Positions 10,046 to 18,995 of a DNA stretch of 64,000 bases are shown here, piece after piece. Under the pieces are notes generated by a model that saw only the letters and a program-made list of their open reading frames with translations, did no database searches and had not been told where the DNA came from. Origin of the DNA: Streptomyces sindenensis (GTDB lineage: Bacteria > Actinomycetota > Actinomycetes > Streptomycetales > Streptomycetaceae); NCBI RefSeq assembly GCF_014649035.1, contig NZ_BMSG01000004.1, positions 248,001 through 312,000 of the forward strand. Direction: 5' to 3'. Numbering within the stretch: the first letter of the stretch is position 1; the number at the start of each line of letters is the position of its first letter. A program made the translations under genes and the position numbers.

Positions 10046-11533
10046 GTGACCGGAGAACCCAACACCCGTCTCAGCGACCTGTTCGGCCTGGCCGGCTGGT
10101 CCAAGGGCGAACTCGCGAGAATGGTGAACCGGCAGGCGGCGGCCATGGGCCACCCGCAGCTGGCCACCGACACCTCGCGTGTCAGGCGCTGGATCGACAT
10201 GGGGGAGTCCCCCCGTGATCCCGTGCCCGAAGTGCTGGCAGCTCTGTTCACCGAGCGGCTCGGCCGTGTCGTGACCATCGAGGACCTCGGGTTCGGCCGA
10301 CGCGGGCGTGTGGGGAAACGGCGTGACTCCGGGACGGAGAACAATCCCGATCAACTGCCGTGGGCGCCCGAACGGACGGCAGCGGTCCTCACCGAATTCA
10401 CGGGAATGGACCTCATGCTCAACCGACGCGGCTTGGTGGGTGCGGGCGCCGCGCTCGCCGCCGGCTCAACCATCGCCGGCCCCATGTACGACTGGCTGCA
10501 CAGCGACCCTGCTCCGGCGGCCGACGCGCCACGGGCCAACGACCCCCTGCACGCCGACCCCGCCGGCTTCGACCGGTACGAGGCCGCACCGGTCGGCTCC
10601 GACGAGATCGAGGCCCTGGAGCACTCGGTGGAGGTCTTCCGTGCCTGGGACGCGTCCCGGGGCGGCGGACTCCAGCGCAAGGCGGTCGTGGGCCAGCTCA
10701 ACGAGGTGGGCGGCATGCTCGCCTACCGCCACCCCGACCATCTCCAGCGCCGCCTGTGGGGCGTCGCCGCCAACCTCGCCGTTCTGGCGGGCTGGATGTC
10801 CCACGACGTCGGCCTCGAACCCACCGCCCAGAAGTACTTCGTCATCGCCGCCCACGCGGCCCGCGAGGGCGGCGACCGGCCACGCGCCGGCGAGGCACTC
10901 TCCCGGGCGGCACGCCAGATGGTGCACCTGGGCCGCCCCGACGACGCACTCGACCTGATGAAGCTCGCCAAATCCGGCTCCGGCGACGAGACCCTGCCCC
11001 GTACGCAGGCGATGCTGCGCACCATCGAGGCCTGGGCACAGGCGTCCATGGGACGCGGTCAGGCCATGCGGCGCACCCTCGGCGAGGCCGAGGAGCTCTT
11101 CGTCTCGGACAAGAGCGACGTCCCGCCGCCCAGTTGGATGCAGATGTTCGACGAGGCCGATATGCACGGTATGCAGGCGCTCGCCTTCCGTACGCTCGCC
11201 GAGCACGACCCGGGGGCGGCGATCATCGCCCAACGCCACGCCAAGCAGGCGCTGGAGATGCGGGTCAACGGGCGCCAGCGGTCGAAGATCTTCGACTACA
11301 TCTCGCTCGCCTCGGCCTGCTTCATCGCCAACGACCCGGAACAGGCCGACCGCTACGCCCGGCTCGCACTGGTGTCGATGGGGGAGACCTCCTCGCACCG
11401 CACCTGGGACCGGCTCCGTGAGATGTACCGGCTCACCGGTCAGTTCGCCGGATACGCGGGCATCCAGGATCTGCGCGAGGAGATCGAACTGTCGCTGCCG
11501 AGCCAGAAGAAGGCCAGGGGCACCCAGATCTGA
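10046..11533 (+). CDS. nsdA: NsdA-family regulator of development and antibiotic production
   Basis: 495 residues from GTG 10046, preceded by GGGGG at 6-nt spacing; an alternative GTG at 10013 adds 11 residues but has poor spacing. The N-terminal ~90 residues form a DNA-binding-like region (LSDLFGLAGWSKGELARMVNRQA, then TDTSRVRRWIDMGESPRDPVPEVLAAL) close in wording to NsdA/NsdB of Streptomyces. A short hydrophobic stretch (VGAGAALAAGSTIAG) follows. The C-terminal ~300 residues are helical TPR-like repeats. In S. coelicolor, NsdA represses sporulation and antibiotic synthesis. Which paralogue this is (NsdA or NsdB) cannot be settled by reading alone. Confidence 0.8.
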   Translation: MTGEPNTRLSDLFGLAGWSKGELARMVNRQAAAMGHPQLATDTSRVRRWIDMGESPRDPVPEVLAALFTERLGRVVTIEDLGFGRRGRVGKRRDSGTENNPDQLPWAPERTAAVLTEFTGMDLMLNRRGLVGAGAALAAGSTIAGPMYDWLHSDPAPAADAPRANDPLHADPAGFDRYEAAPVGSDEIEALEHSVEVFRAWDASRGGGLQRKAVVGQLNEVGGMLAYRHPDHLQRRLWGVAANLAVLAGWMSHDVGLEPTAQKYFVIAAHAAREGGDRPRAGEALSRAARQMVHLGRPDDALDLMKLAKSGSGDETLPRTQAMLRTIEAWAQASMGRGQAMRRTLGEAEELFVSDKSDVPPPSWMQMFDEADMHGMQALAFRTLAEHDPGAAIIAQRHAKQALEMRVNGRQRSKIFDYISLASACFIANDPEQADRYARLALVSMGETSSHRTWDRLREMYRLTGQFAGYAGIQDLREEIELSLPSQKKARGTQI

Positions 11534-11618
11534 ACCGCCCCCACCGCGCCGCTCCGCGCTCCTTCACGCCCTGACGCGTCCGCGCTTCCGCGGCATGCCC
11601 TGATCCGTCCGCGTTCCC

Positions 11619-13049
11619 TCACGCCCCGATACGGGCGACCAGTACGCACGCGTCGTCCAGGCGCTCGGTCCCGCCGAACTCCTCGACGACGCCCCGGACG
11701 CACTCCTGTGCCGTACGGGCCTCTGCGAACCGAGGGGCGAGGGCGAGCAGTGCTTCCGGGCCCGCACCCCGGTCGCCGCGTCGGGTCAGCCCGTCGGTGT
11801 GCAGAACGAGCACGTCGCCGGGGAACAGCCGTACCTCGTCCTGCTCGAACACGGCCTGCGGCGCGGCACCCAGCAGTATCCCGTCCGGCGGAGGCAGCGG
11901 CCGCCCCGAACCGCCGCGGAAGAGCAGCGGCGCGGGATGACCGGCCTGCGCCCAGGAGAGAACGGAGGTTCCGGGGTCGAAACGGCAGCACAGGGCACTG
12001 CCCAGCGCGGGCTGTATCGACGTCTCCAGCACCTGGTTGAGGTGTCCCATCAGCGCGCCCGGCTCGATGCCGGCGACGGCCATGCCCCGCAGCGCACCCA
12101 GCAGCATCGCCATCGCCGAGGTGGCGGGGATCCCGTGCCCGGTGAGGTCGCCGACGGTGAGGAGGGTGCGTCCGTCCGGCAGCTCCATCGCGTCGTACCA
12201 GTCCCCGCCGATGAGCCCGCTCGACGCGGAGGGGAGGTAGTGCGCCGCGATGTCCAGGGCGCCGGGGCCCTGCGGCGGGAGGCGCAGTGATCCGCGCCAC
12301 GGGGGCAGGACGGTCTCCTGGAGCTCGACGGCCATGCGGTGCTCGGCGCGCTCGATGTGCTCCTCGCGCTGGACCGACGCGCGGCTCCTGGTCACGGCCT
12401 GTTCGCTGCGGCGCAGCTCGCTGACGTCCCGCAGGACCGCCCACATGGAGGCCGTGCAGCCCTCGGCGTCGAGGACCGGCTCGCCCGTCATGTGCAGTGT
12501 GCGCGTGTCGCCGTCGGGCCGCAGGATGCGGAACTCGCCGTCCATCGGCCGGCCGTCGACCAGGCAGCCCGTCACCATGGCGGTCAGCACCGGCTGGTCC
12601 TCGGGCAGCAGCACGGACGGCAGGTCGTCCAGGGAGAGGGGGGCGGAGTCGAGCGGCCTGCCGAAGATCTCGTACAGCTCCTCGGACCAGCTGGACTCGT
12701 CGGTGAGGAGGTTCCACTCGGCGCTGCCCACCCGGCTCAGCAGGGAACCGGCCTTCGGGCCCTTCGGCGTCTCCTCGTCCCCGGAGGCGGAGCCCTCGGC
12801 GCGCGGGCCCGGCAGACCCGCCCTGAGCTGGCCCAGATGCTCGCCGAGGGTGTCCAGGTGGTGCACGGCCAGCTCGCACAGGGCGCGCTGCCAGCGCAGC
12901 TGCGGGTCGTCCTCGTCGGACATGACGGCGTCCCGCCGCACGGCGTCCACATCTCCGCGCAGCCGGCGCGTCCGGTGGATCAGGTCGTCGACGGCGTCGT
13001 GCGCGGGAAGCTGTGGTGCGGGGCGGTCCGCGAAGAGGGGGGACGGCAT
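11619..13049 (-). CDS. PAS-domain SpoIIE-family protein serine phosphatase
   Basis: 476 residues. Order: a helical N-terminal part (1-95), a PAS/PAC domain (about 105-215; SAEWNLLTDESSWSEELYEIFG and the PAC-like DGDTRTLHMTGEPV), a helical linker, and a PP2C-type SpoIIE domain (about 255-475). The phosphatase metal ligands sit in GGDWYDAMEL, VGDLTGHGIPA and LHTDGLTRR, and the terminal DDACVLVARI completes the set. Such proteins dephosphorylate anti-anti-sigma factors and so switch stress or developmental sigma factors; PAS sensing tunes this. GGAG lies 6 nt before ATG 13049. No anti-sigma partner is adjacent. Confidence 0.9.
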   Translation of the reverse strand: MPSPLFADRPAPQLPAHDAVDDLIHRTRRLRGDVDAVRRDAVMSDEDDPQLRWQRALCELAVHHLDTLGEHLGQLRAGLPGPRAEGSASGDEETPKGPKAGSLLSRVGSAEWNLLTDESSWSEELYEIFGRPLDSAPLSLDDLPSVLLPEDQPVLTAMVTGCLVDGRPMDGEFRILRPDGDTRTLHMTGEPVLDAEGCTASMWAVLRDVSELRRSEQAVTRSRASVQREEHIERAEHRMAVELQETVLPPWRGSLRLPPQGPGALDIAAHYLPSASSGLIGGDWYDAMELPDGRTLLTVGDLTGHGIPATSAMAMLLGALRGMAVAGIEPGALMGHLNQVLETSIQPALGSALCCRFDPGTSVLSWAQAGHPAPLLFRGGSGRPLPPPDGILLGAAPQAVFEQDEVRLFPGDVLVLHTDGLTRRGDRGAGPEALLALAPRFAEARTAQECVRGVVEEFGGTERLDDACVLVARIGA

Positions 13050-13342
13050 CTCGTACTCCGTTGCAGGCGCGGCCTAGCCGGTTCCGAAGGGGGGACCGCT
13101 ACCGACTGTCGCACAGGCCGCGGCGGGTCGTAAGGGATTTGGCAACACTCGATGCGTAGTTGCTTCTGGCATATGCCAGCGGCTGTCCGAGGCGGTGCCC
13201 GTCCGAACAGGCTTGCGTTTGGGGCGAGTTGACCGGACTCCCCAGGGGGGGCCGATGGTGCGGGAGTGGCGCTCGGGTGCCAGGTGAAGGGTGGGGAGCG
13301 GGCGGGAATGCCGCGCGATCGACCCGCGTTACCCCATCAGAA

Positions 13343-13357
13343 CGAAAACGAATCCCA
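13343..13357 (+). promoter_or_regulatory. candidate Zur box before rpmG/rpmE2
   Basis: CGAAAACGAATCCCA matches the actinobacterial Zur operator pattern (TGAAAACGATTTTCA type) at 11 of 15 positions. It sits 50 bp before the L33 start. Cysteine-free L33/L31 genes are known Zur targets in Streptomyces, which supports the call; the match itself is imperfect. Confidence 0.45.
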
Positions 13358-13406
13358 TTCCCGACAGGGGGACTGGGGGTCGTCGGAGGCAGCGAAGGAG
13401 GCGCCC

Positions 13407-13571
13407 GTGGCGCGCAGTGAGTCCAGGCCCGTCGTCACTCTCCGGTCCACCGCCGGAACGGGTCGCAGCTATGCGACACGCAAGAACCGCCGCAACGACC
13501 CCGACCGGCTGGAGCTCCGCAAGTTCGACTCGGCCGTCGGTCGCCACGTCCTGTTCCGCGAGGTCCGCTGA
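13407..13571 (+). CDS. rpmG: 50S ribosomal protein L33, cysteine-free (zinc-independent) form
   Basis: 54 residues from GTG 13407, with AAGGAGG (13395-13401) at ideal spacing. The sequence has [21 protein letters not shown] and ends [11 protein letters not shown]33 is a small protein of the large ribosomal subunit near the E site. No cysteine is present, so the zinc-binding CxxC pairs of the housekeeping form are missing. Bacteria use this paralogue under zinc starvation to free zinc from ribosomes. The downstream L31 gene (13637) is also the cysteine-free form, and the pair is preceded by a Zur-like site. Confidence 0.93.
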   Translation: MARSESRPVVTLRSTAGTGRSYATRKNRRNDPDRLELRKFDSAVGRHVLFREVR

Positions 13572-13636
13572 CCGCGCGGAGATGGTCCGAACACTCTGTA
13601 CGCCACCGCCGCGCGCGGTGAGGAAGGAACGCATCG

Positions 13637-13912
13637 ATGAAGTCCCGTATCCACCCCGTCTCCCGCCCCGTGGTCTTCCGTGACCGCGCGGCCGACGTCG
13701 CCTTCCTGACCCGTTCGACCGCCGACTCCGGCGAGCACGTGGTGTGGGAGGACGGCAACACCTACCCCGTCATCGACGTGGAGACCTCGTCGGCGAGCCA
13801 CCCGTTCTACACCGGTGGCACCCGGGTGCTCGACACGGCGGGCCGTGTCGAGCGGTTCCGGCGCCGCTACGGCACCGGCGAGGCGCCCGGGGGCCGGCCG
13901 AACGCGGCCTGA
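13637..13912 (+). CDS. rpmE2: 50S ribosomal protein L31 type B (zinc-independent)
   Basis: 91 residues. [31 protein letters not shown] and [11 protein letters not shown] are the hallmarks of type B L31. It lacks the CxxC zinc motif of type A L31, so it replaces that protein when zinc is scarce. AAGGAA lies before ATG 13637. It follows rpmG by 65 nt and is probably co-transcribed with it. Confidence 0.95.
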   Translation: MKSRIHPVSRPVVFRDRAADVAFLTRSTADSGEHVVWEDGNTYPVIDVETSSASHPFYTGGTRVLDTAGRVERFRRRYGTGEAPGGRPNAA

Positions 13913-14121
13913 CCAGGGGAAGAGCCGGGAATTCCGTGCCGTGGATCACATCTGCGGGGGCGGGTTCCCGGGAACACCCCGGGATGGTTTATCGTTCATC
14001 TATACGTGGGTGTGAGGGGGACAGTGTCCCCGGGCCTCACCTGTAGCCCATGGGGACGATCGGCACCGCCGAAGCCCCATGGAGCACCCCGCCGAGAGGC
14101 GACCGCCCTTCACGCCCGCAC

Positions 14122-14976
14122 TCAAGCCGCCCCGGCTGGATTCCCCCGATCCGGCCGGGGCTTCCTCCTGTCCGGCCGCAAGCGGCCGCCCCGCCCCCGA
14201 ACCGTCTCCAGAGCCAGCGCACCGGCAGCCGCCACCACCGCCCCCAGCGCGGCCCCGGGGCTCCACCACCGCTCGGCCAGCGCCGCGACCGCCGCCCCCG
14301 CCACCACCGCGGCCAGCCGCCCCAGCACCCAGCCGTCCCCGCGCCGCAGTTCGCGCAACGCCACACGACCGGCGAGCGAGGTCAGCGTCCCGGTGAAGTA
14401 GTTCGTCGGCGTCACCCGGACCCGCCCCTGGACGCCCATCGCCACCGCCACCAGCGACAGCAGCCCGAGCCGTTCCCCGTACGACGTGACCAGCTCCAGC
14501 CCCCACAGCACGGCGGCCGCCCCCAGCAGGATCACCTCCGCCCCCAGCAGCGCCGGGACCCGGCAACCCCGCCGCCCGGACATCAGCGCGCCCGCCGCCA
14601 CCCCGCAGAAGTACGTCCCCAGGGCGACGACGACCTTCAGCGCCACACCGTCCTCGCCCGCACCGGCGGCCGAAGCCCCGAGCAGCACCAGGTTCCCGGT
14701 CATCACCCCGGCGAAGACCTGCCCCACGCACAGGAAGACGAACGCGTCCGCCGCCCCGGAAGCCGCGGACAGCAGTAGCAGCGCCGCCTCGCCGCCCCGC
14801 GGCGCGTCACCGGTCCGGGACGCGCCGCAGGAGGAGGAGCCGGAAGGCGGGGACGGCGGAAGCGCCGGGGGAGCGGAGGGCACCCGAGCATTCTCGGCAC
14901 GTGCCGCGCCCCGACCGGAGCTGCGCCCGCCGCGCGGCGCGCCGCGCACCACCGCCCCGTCCGCCACACGGGTCAC
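14122..14976 (-). CDS. YoaK family (DUF1275) membrane protein
   Basis: 284 residues with a disordered N-terminal ~60 residues and about six membrane segments (for example AALLLLSAASGAADAFVF and VVVALGTYFCGVAAGALM). The DUF1275 signatures GAADAFVFL, TGNLVLLG and TPTNYFTGTLTSL are present. It is an integral membrane protein; the family is described as possible transporters but its function is unsettled. The GTG start at 14976 overlaps the stop of the upstream TPR gene (GTGA), so the two are translationally coupled. Confidence 0.85.
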   Translation of the reverse strand: MTRVADGAVVRGAPRGGRSSGRGAARAENARVPSAPPALPPSPPSGSSSCGASRTGDAPRGGEAALLLLSAASGAADAFVFLCVGQVFAGVMTGNLVLLGASAAGAGEDGVALKVVVALGTYFCGVAAGALMSGRRGCRVPALLGAEVILLGAAAVLWGLELVTSYGERLGLLSLVAVAMGVQGRVRVTPTNYFTGTLTSLAGRVALRELRRGDGWVLGRLAAVVAGAAVAALAERWWSPGAALGAVVAAAGALALETVRGRGGRLRPDRRKPRPDRGNPAGAA

Positions 14977-15473
14977 ACGGTCTCGTGGAGGTCCTTGGCG
15001 TAGTGCTCGATCGCCCGCCGGTACTGCTGGACGTACGGGTCCTGGCTGGTCGCGGCCGTCAGCTCCAGCAACAGCCGCATCGCCTCGTCGTGCTCGCCGG
15101 TGTTGAACAGCGCCATCGCCAGGAACGCCCGCATCGCACCGTCGTCCGAGAACTCCTCCACACCCCGGCGCAGCGTCTCCACCCCCTGCCCGTAGCGGCC
15201 GAGGACCCGATACGTACTGCCCAGCCCCAGCAGCGCCCCGCGCCGGTCCTCCGCCGGGAGCTCAGGGTTGGCCAGAGCGCGCTCGTAGTACGGCACCGCC
15301 TCCGACTCCAGGCCCAGCACGTCGTGGATCCACGCCGTCCGGTAGGCCACCTCGGCGTCGTCCGGATACTCGGCCGTCAGGGCGAGCAGCCGTTCGCGCG
15401 CCTCCTCGGGCCGGCCCCCCTCACGCAACCGGTCGGCCTCGTCAAGCAGGTCCTTCTTCTTCTCTGCGCTCAT
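14973..15473 (-). CDS. tetratricopeptide repeat protein
   Basis: 166 residues from ATG 15473 (MSAEKKKDLLDEADRL). There are four or five helix-turn-helix TPR-like repeats: ARERLLALTAEYPDDAEVAYRTA, ALLGLGSTYRVLGRYGQGVETL, and AMRAFLAMALFNTGEHDEAMRLL. It has no signal peptide, so it is cytosolic and probably a protein-protein scaffold. An in-frame region reading further upstream is out of character and was not used. The stop overlaps the start of the DUF1275 gene by 4 bp. It is divergent from the VanZ-like gene at 15571. Confidence 0.85.
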   Translation of the reverse strand: MSAEKKKDLLDEADRLREGGRPEEARERLLALTAEYPDDAEVAYRTAWIHDVLGLESEAVPYYERALANPELPAEDRRGALLGLGSTYRVLGRYGQGVETLRRGVEEFSDDGAMRAFLAMALFNTGEHDEAMRLLLELTAATSQDPYVQQYRRAIEHYAKDLHETV

Positions 15474-15570
15474 GCGCACATCGTCGCAGGCGGTAGCGGA
15501 CGGCCGGACTAGATGTCGCTCCGCCGCCCCGCTCGGGTGTGTTCCGGCCGGGCGGGGGCATCCGTCGGCC

Positions 15571-16407
15571 ATGACAGCAGAGGCGAATCCCCCCGCACGC
15601 CAGAGGACATGGGTACGGGTACTGGTGCGCGGAGCGGTCCTGACGGTGGTGCTGCTGGGACTGGTGGCGTTCTCCGTACTGCTGGCCAAGGTGACGCTGA
15701 CCCCCTCGCCGGCCTCCGAGGACATCGTCACCGCCAACCTCCGCCCCGGGCGCTCGCTGCGCCAGTACGCCGAGGACTACACCTTCCTCGCCGCGTGCAA
15801 GCAGGCGGGCGGAAACCTGCTGCTCGGCGTGCCGTTCGGACTCCTGCTGCCGTTCTTCGTGCCACGGCGCCTGCGGATGATCCGGACCACGCTGCTGACG
15901 GCCGTCGCGATGGCCGTCGTCGAGCTGATCCAGGGAGCCCTGGTCCAGGGGCGCGCCTTCGACATCGACGACGTCATCCTCAACACGACGGGTGCACTGC
16001 TGGGGTACTTCGTGCTCGGCCGCCGGATCAGCCACCGCTATTACACGTACGCCGAGGTCCCCGGCTCATCGGAACCGCGGATCGACCCCAAGCCCGAGCC
16101 CGCACCCAGGCCGAAGCGGACGGGTGCCAAAGGCACAGGCGCCAAGCGCACGGGCACCGGGGCCGCCGAGAAGACCACCGGTACGAAGGGCACAGGCACC
16201 AGGGCCACCGCCAAGAAGACCACCGGTACGAAGGGCACCGGTACGAAGGGCACCGGTACGAAGGGCACCGGTACGAAGGGCACCGGTACGAAGGGCACCG
16301 GTACGAAGGGCACCGGTACGAAGGGCACCGGTACGAAGGGCACCGGCACGAAGTCCGTCGGCGCCAGGGCCCCCCGCCCCCTCCTCGACCGCCTCCGCAG
16401 GCGCTGA
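15571..16407 (+). CDS. VanZ family membrane protein with (KGTGT)n cationic tail
   Basis: 278 residues. The N-terminal ~160 residues are a VanZ-like domain with about four membrane segments (VLVRGAVLTVVLLGLVAF; NLLLGVPFGLLLPFF; TLLTAVAMAVVELIQ; DVILNTTGALLGYFVL), including the typical E-L-I-Q and DIDDVILNT motifs. The rest (about 175-265) is a lysine/glycine/threonine tail built from KGTGT pentapeptides encoded by an exact 15-bp tandem repeat. VanZ relatives are linked to teicoplanin tolerance in enterococci; in Streptomyces the role is open. The tail is probably cytoplasmic and could bind nucleic acid or anionic lipid; this is inference. It is divergent from the TPR gene. Confidence 0.83.
   Translation: MTAEANPPARQRTWVRVLVRGAVLTVVLLGLVAFSVLLAKVTLTPSPASEDIVTANLRPGRSLRQYAEDYTFLAACKQAGGNLLLGVPFGLLLPFFVPRRLRMIRTTLLTAVAMAVVELIQGALVQGRAFDIDDVILNTTGALLGYFVLGRRISHRYYTYAEVPGSSEPRIDPKPEPAPRPKRTGAKGTGAKRTGTGAAEKTTGTKGTGTRATAKKTTGTKGTGTKGTGTKGTGTKGTGTKGTGTKGTGTKGTGTKGTGTKSVGARAPRPLLDRLRRR
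16231..16350 (+). repeat. 15-bp tandem repeat (8 units) in VanZ-like gene
   Basis: The unit AAGGGCACCGGTACG occurs 7 times without change from 16231 to 16335, then once with one substitution (GGCACG ending). Degenerate units extend to about 16186. Each unit encodes KGTGT and keeps frame, so the array can expand or contract without breaking the gene. Confidence 0.95.
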
Positions 16408-16519
16408 GCCGGGGCACCCGTTCGGGCCGGGCCGTTTGCGGGCGGCCCGGCCCGAACGCACGGTGGGGACACGTCCTGCGCGCGGATGCCGCACGGATCC
16501 CCTGCCGAGGAGGAGCGAC

Positions 16520-17311
16520 ATGGCCGAAGGCCAGTGGAGCCCGGGCCGCAAGGAGGCGGACTCCGACGAGTTCCGGCCCGTCCTGGACATCGTCGAACCG
16601 GCGCGCCAGCGGCGGCTGACCGTCCTCCTGCGACTCCTGCTGCTGCTCCCGCACTTCATCGTGCTGTTCTTCCTGCACATCGCGGCGTTCTTCACCGTCG
16701 TCGTGGGATGGTTCGCGGCCCTGGTGCTGGGGCGGCTGCCCGACCCCGTCTTCCGCTTCCTGGCCGGCGTCCTCGGCTACGACATGCGCGTCTCGGCGAG
16801 CGACATGCTGCTCATCGACCGCTACCCGCCGTTCGCCCTCACCCCGCCGGCCGACTACCCGGTGCAGATCGAGGTGCGGCCCACCCCGCTCAACCGGCTG
16901 GCGGTGCTCTTCCGCGTCTTCCTGATGATCCCGGCCGCGATCGTGCAGAGCCTCGCCGTCTACGGGTGGTGGGCGCTGGCCTTCGTCTGGTGGCTGATCA
17001 CGCTCTGCCTCGGCCGGATGCCCCGGCCGCTGTTCGAGGCGACGGCGGCCACCCTGCGCTACCGGATGCGCTTCTCCGCGTACGTCATGATGCTCACCCC
17101 CGCCTACCCCAAGGCGCTGTTCGGCGACGACGACCTCGCCGTTCCCCCGGAGCAGGCGCGGTCGGCGACGCGCCCGCTGATCCTGAGCAGCGCCGCCAAG
17201 TGGCTCGTGGTCCTCTTCCTGGTGCTCGGCCTCGCCGGACACATCACCTCGTCCCTGACCGCCTCGACGACCGACGACACGACCGACACCCGGCTCACCG
17301 ACAGGATCTAA
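16520..17311 (+). CDS. DUF4389 domain membrane protein
   Basis: 263 residues from ATG 16520 with GAGGAGGAG upstream. Two similar membrane-plus-soluble units are visible: LPHFIVLFFLHIAAFFTVVVGWFAALVLGRLPD and the later LFRVFLMIPAAIVQSLAVYGWW...LCLGRMPRPL. Each is followed by a conserved Y-R/D-M-R-x-S-A motif (GYDMRVSASDM; RYRMRFSAYVM). A last membrane helix precedes a polar threonine/aspartate tail. DUF4389 proteins are common in actinobacteria with unknown function. The 3' end overlaps the convergent WYL regulator gene by 4 bp. Confidence 0.85.
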   Translation: MAEGQWSPGRKEADSDEFRPVLDIVEPARQRRLTVLLRLLLLLPHFIVLFFLHIAAFFTVVVGWFAALVLGRLPDPVFRFLAGVLGYDMRVSASDMLLIDRYPPFALTPPADYPVQIEVRPTPLNRLAVLFRVFLMIPAAIVQSLAVYGWWALAFVWWLITLCLGRMPRPLFEATAATLRYRMRFSAYVMMLTPAYPKALFGDDDLAVPPEQARSATRPLILSSAAKWLVVLFLVLGLAGHITSSLTASTTDDTTDTRLTDRI

Positions 17312-18327
17312 GGGGCGCCGGGCTCCGGGAATCCGCCGTGCCCCTGGCCCGCCGCGGCGGCGAAGCGGCGGGCCAGATCGGCGAAGGCGTCCCTGAGCTC
17401 GTCGGGCCCCACCACCTCGATGTCCACGTCGAACCTGCCGAGCCCGGCGGCCAGGCCGGGCCACGACCAGGCCCCCAGGACCACCCGGCAGCGGTCGGGC
17501 CCGTGCTCCTCGACGATTCCGTCGCGGATGTGGCCCGCCACCGCGGAGGCCGGAGCGTCGAGGATCACCTCGCCGCGGCAGGGCCACGCGCCGGGGCCGC
17601 CGGAGCCCTGGAACCGGGCGGCCACGAACGCGGCCACATCGCCCCCGGGCACCTCGCGGGCGGTGAACCGGGGGCCCGTGGGTGTGCGCGGCGTGATCCG
17701 GTCCGCGCGGAAGGTGCGCCAGTCCTCGCGGTCCAGGTCCCAGGCGACGAGATACCAGCGCCCGCCCCAGGTGACCAGACGGTGCGGCTCCACCCGTCGC
17801 ACCGCGGGCGGCGGGTCGGCGGCGGTCGTCGGGGCGTGGGCGGGGGAGTGGTCGAAACGCAGTACCTCCTGGGCGCGCACCGCGTCGCTCAGCGCGAGGA
17901 GGACCCGGGGATCGGCCTGGGGCCGCGGCGGGCCTCCCGTCCGTTCGACGGCGGTGACGTTCAGGGCGTCGACGCGATGGCGCAGCCGGGCGGGCATGAC
18001 CTGCCGGACCGTGGTGAGCGCGCGGGCCGCGGCCTCCCCGATCCCGGCACCGGTCGCGGTGGCGGTCCGCAGCGCGACGGCCAGGGCGACGGCCTGGTCG
18101 TCGTCGAACAGCAACGGCGGCAACCGCGCACCCGCGTCCAGCCGGTATCCACCGTCGGGCCCCTTGAACGCCGCGATGGGGTAGCCCAGCTCCCGCAGCC
18201 GGTCGACATCACGCCGCACCGTGCGCGGGCTGACCTCCAGCCGCTCGGCCAGCAGCTGCCCCGGCCAGTCGCGGCGCGCCTGGAGCAGGGAGAGCAGTGC
18301 CAGCAGTCGGGCGGAAGTCTTCGGCAT
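17308..18327 (-). CDS. YafY/DeoR-type WYL-domain transcriptional regulator
   Basis: 339 residues. An N-terminal winged helix (about 1-60; LLALLSLLQARRDWPGQLLAERLEVSPRTVRRDVDRL) is followed by a WYL domain with WGGRWYLVAWDLDREDWRTFRADRI (about 205-230) and a C-terminal WCX-like extension. Such regulators bind DNA and sense ligands or nucleic acid. It is divergent from the DinB/AlkZ-like pair at 18426 across 98 bp. It may control that pair, as WYL-DinB neighbours are frequent in actinobacteria; no operator was identified. Confidence 0.88.
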   Translation of the reverse strand: MPKTSARLLALLSLLQARRDWPGQLLAERLEVSPRTVRRDVDRLRELGYPIAAFKGPDGGYRLDAGARLPPLLFDDDQAVALAVALRTATATGAGIGEAAARALTTVRQVMPARLRHRVDALNVTAVERTGGPPRPQADPRVLLALSDAVRAQEVLRFDHSPAHAPTTAADPPPAVRRVEPHRLVTWGGRWYLVAWDLDREDWRTFRADRITPRTPTGPRFTAREVPGGDVAAFVAARFQGSGGPGAWPCRGEVILDAPASAVAGHIRDGIVEEHGPDRCRVVLGAWSWPGLAAGLGRFDVDIEVVGPDELRDAFADLARRFAAAAGQGHGGFPEPGAP

Positions 18328-18425
18328 GACACGAGTATGGGTGGAGAAGAGGACACAAGCTGACCGCTTCCCCTGAGAAGGTCGATCCGTACCGCACGAC
18401 AGGAACCCCGGAAGGACCGATCACC

Positions 18426-18995
18426 ATGACCACACCCTCCGTGTCCCGCGACGCCGAGCGCACCGACCTGCTGGCCGCCCTCGCCGAGGCGCGGGCCGCC
18501 CTGACCGCCTCGGTGCGCGACCTCACCGACGAGCAGGCCGGCCAGACTCCGACGGTCAGCGCGCTGTGCCTGGGCGGCCTCGTCAAGCACGTCACGGCCG
18601 TGGAGGAGGGCTGGCTGAACTTCGCGACGGAGGGCCCCTCGGCGATGTCGTTCGACCTGCCCCACGGTGTCACCTGGGACGACGTCATGGCCGGGACCGC
18701 ACGCGAGTTCCCGCAGTGGATGACCGACCGGGAGAACGAGTTCCGGATGCTGCCCGGGGAGACGGTGGCCGGCATCCTCCAGGCGTACGAGCAGGTCGCC
18801 GCCCGCACCGAGAAGATCATCCTCACGGTCACCGACCTCTCGGCCTCGCACCCGCTCCCCGAGGCGCCCTGGAACGAACCCGGCGGCGCGTGGAGCGTCC
18901 GGCGGGTGCTGGCCCACGTCATCGCCGAGACCTCCCAGCACGCCGGGCACGCGGACATCCTGCGCGAGACGCTCGACGGGCGGAAGGCGACGTGA
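18426..18995 (+). CDS. DinB family protein
   Basis: 189 residues forming the DinB/YfiT four-helix bundle. The metal-binding histidines appear in GLVKHVTAVEEGWLNF, in LAHVIAETSQH and in AGHADILRE. Members are thiol-transferase-like metalloproteins; many actinobacterial ones use mycothiol. The true reaction is unknown. The stop overlaps the GTG of the next gene (GTGA), so it is coupled to the AlkZ-like protein. The WYL regulator is divergent. Confidence 0.86.
   Translation: MTTPSVSRDAERTDLLAALAEARAALTASVRDLTDEQAGQTPTVSALCLGGLVKHVTAVEEGWLNFATEGPSAMSFDLPHGVTWDDVMAGTAREFPQWMTDRENEFRMLPGETVAGILQAYEQVAARTEKIILTVTDLSASHPLPEAPWNEPGGAWSVRRVLAHVIAETSQHAGHADILRETLDGRKAT

Noticed and set aside
16231..16350. 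CRISPR-like repeat
   Set aside because: 15-bp units without spacers, in frame within a protein-coding gene.
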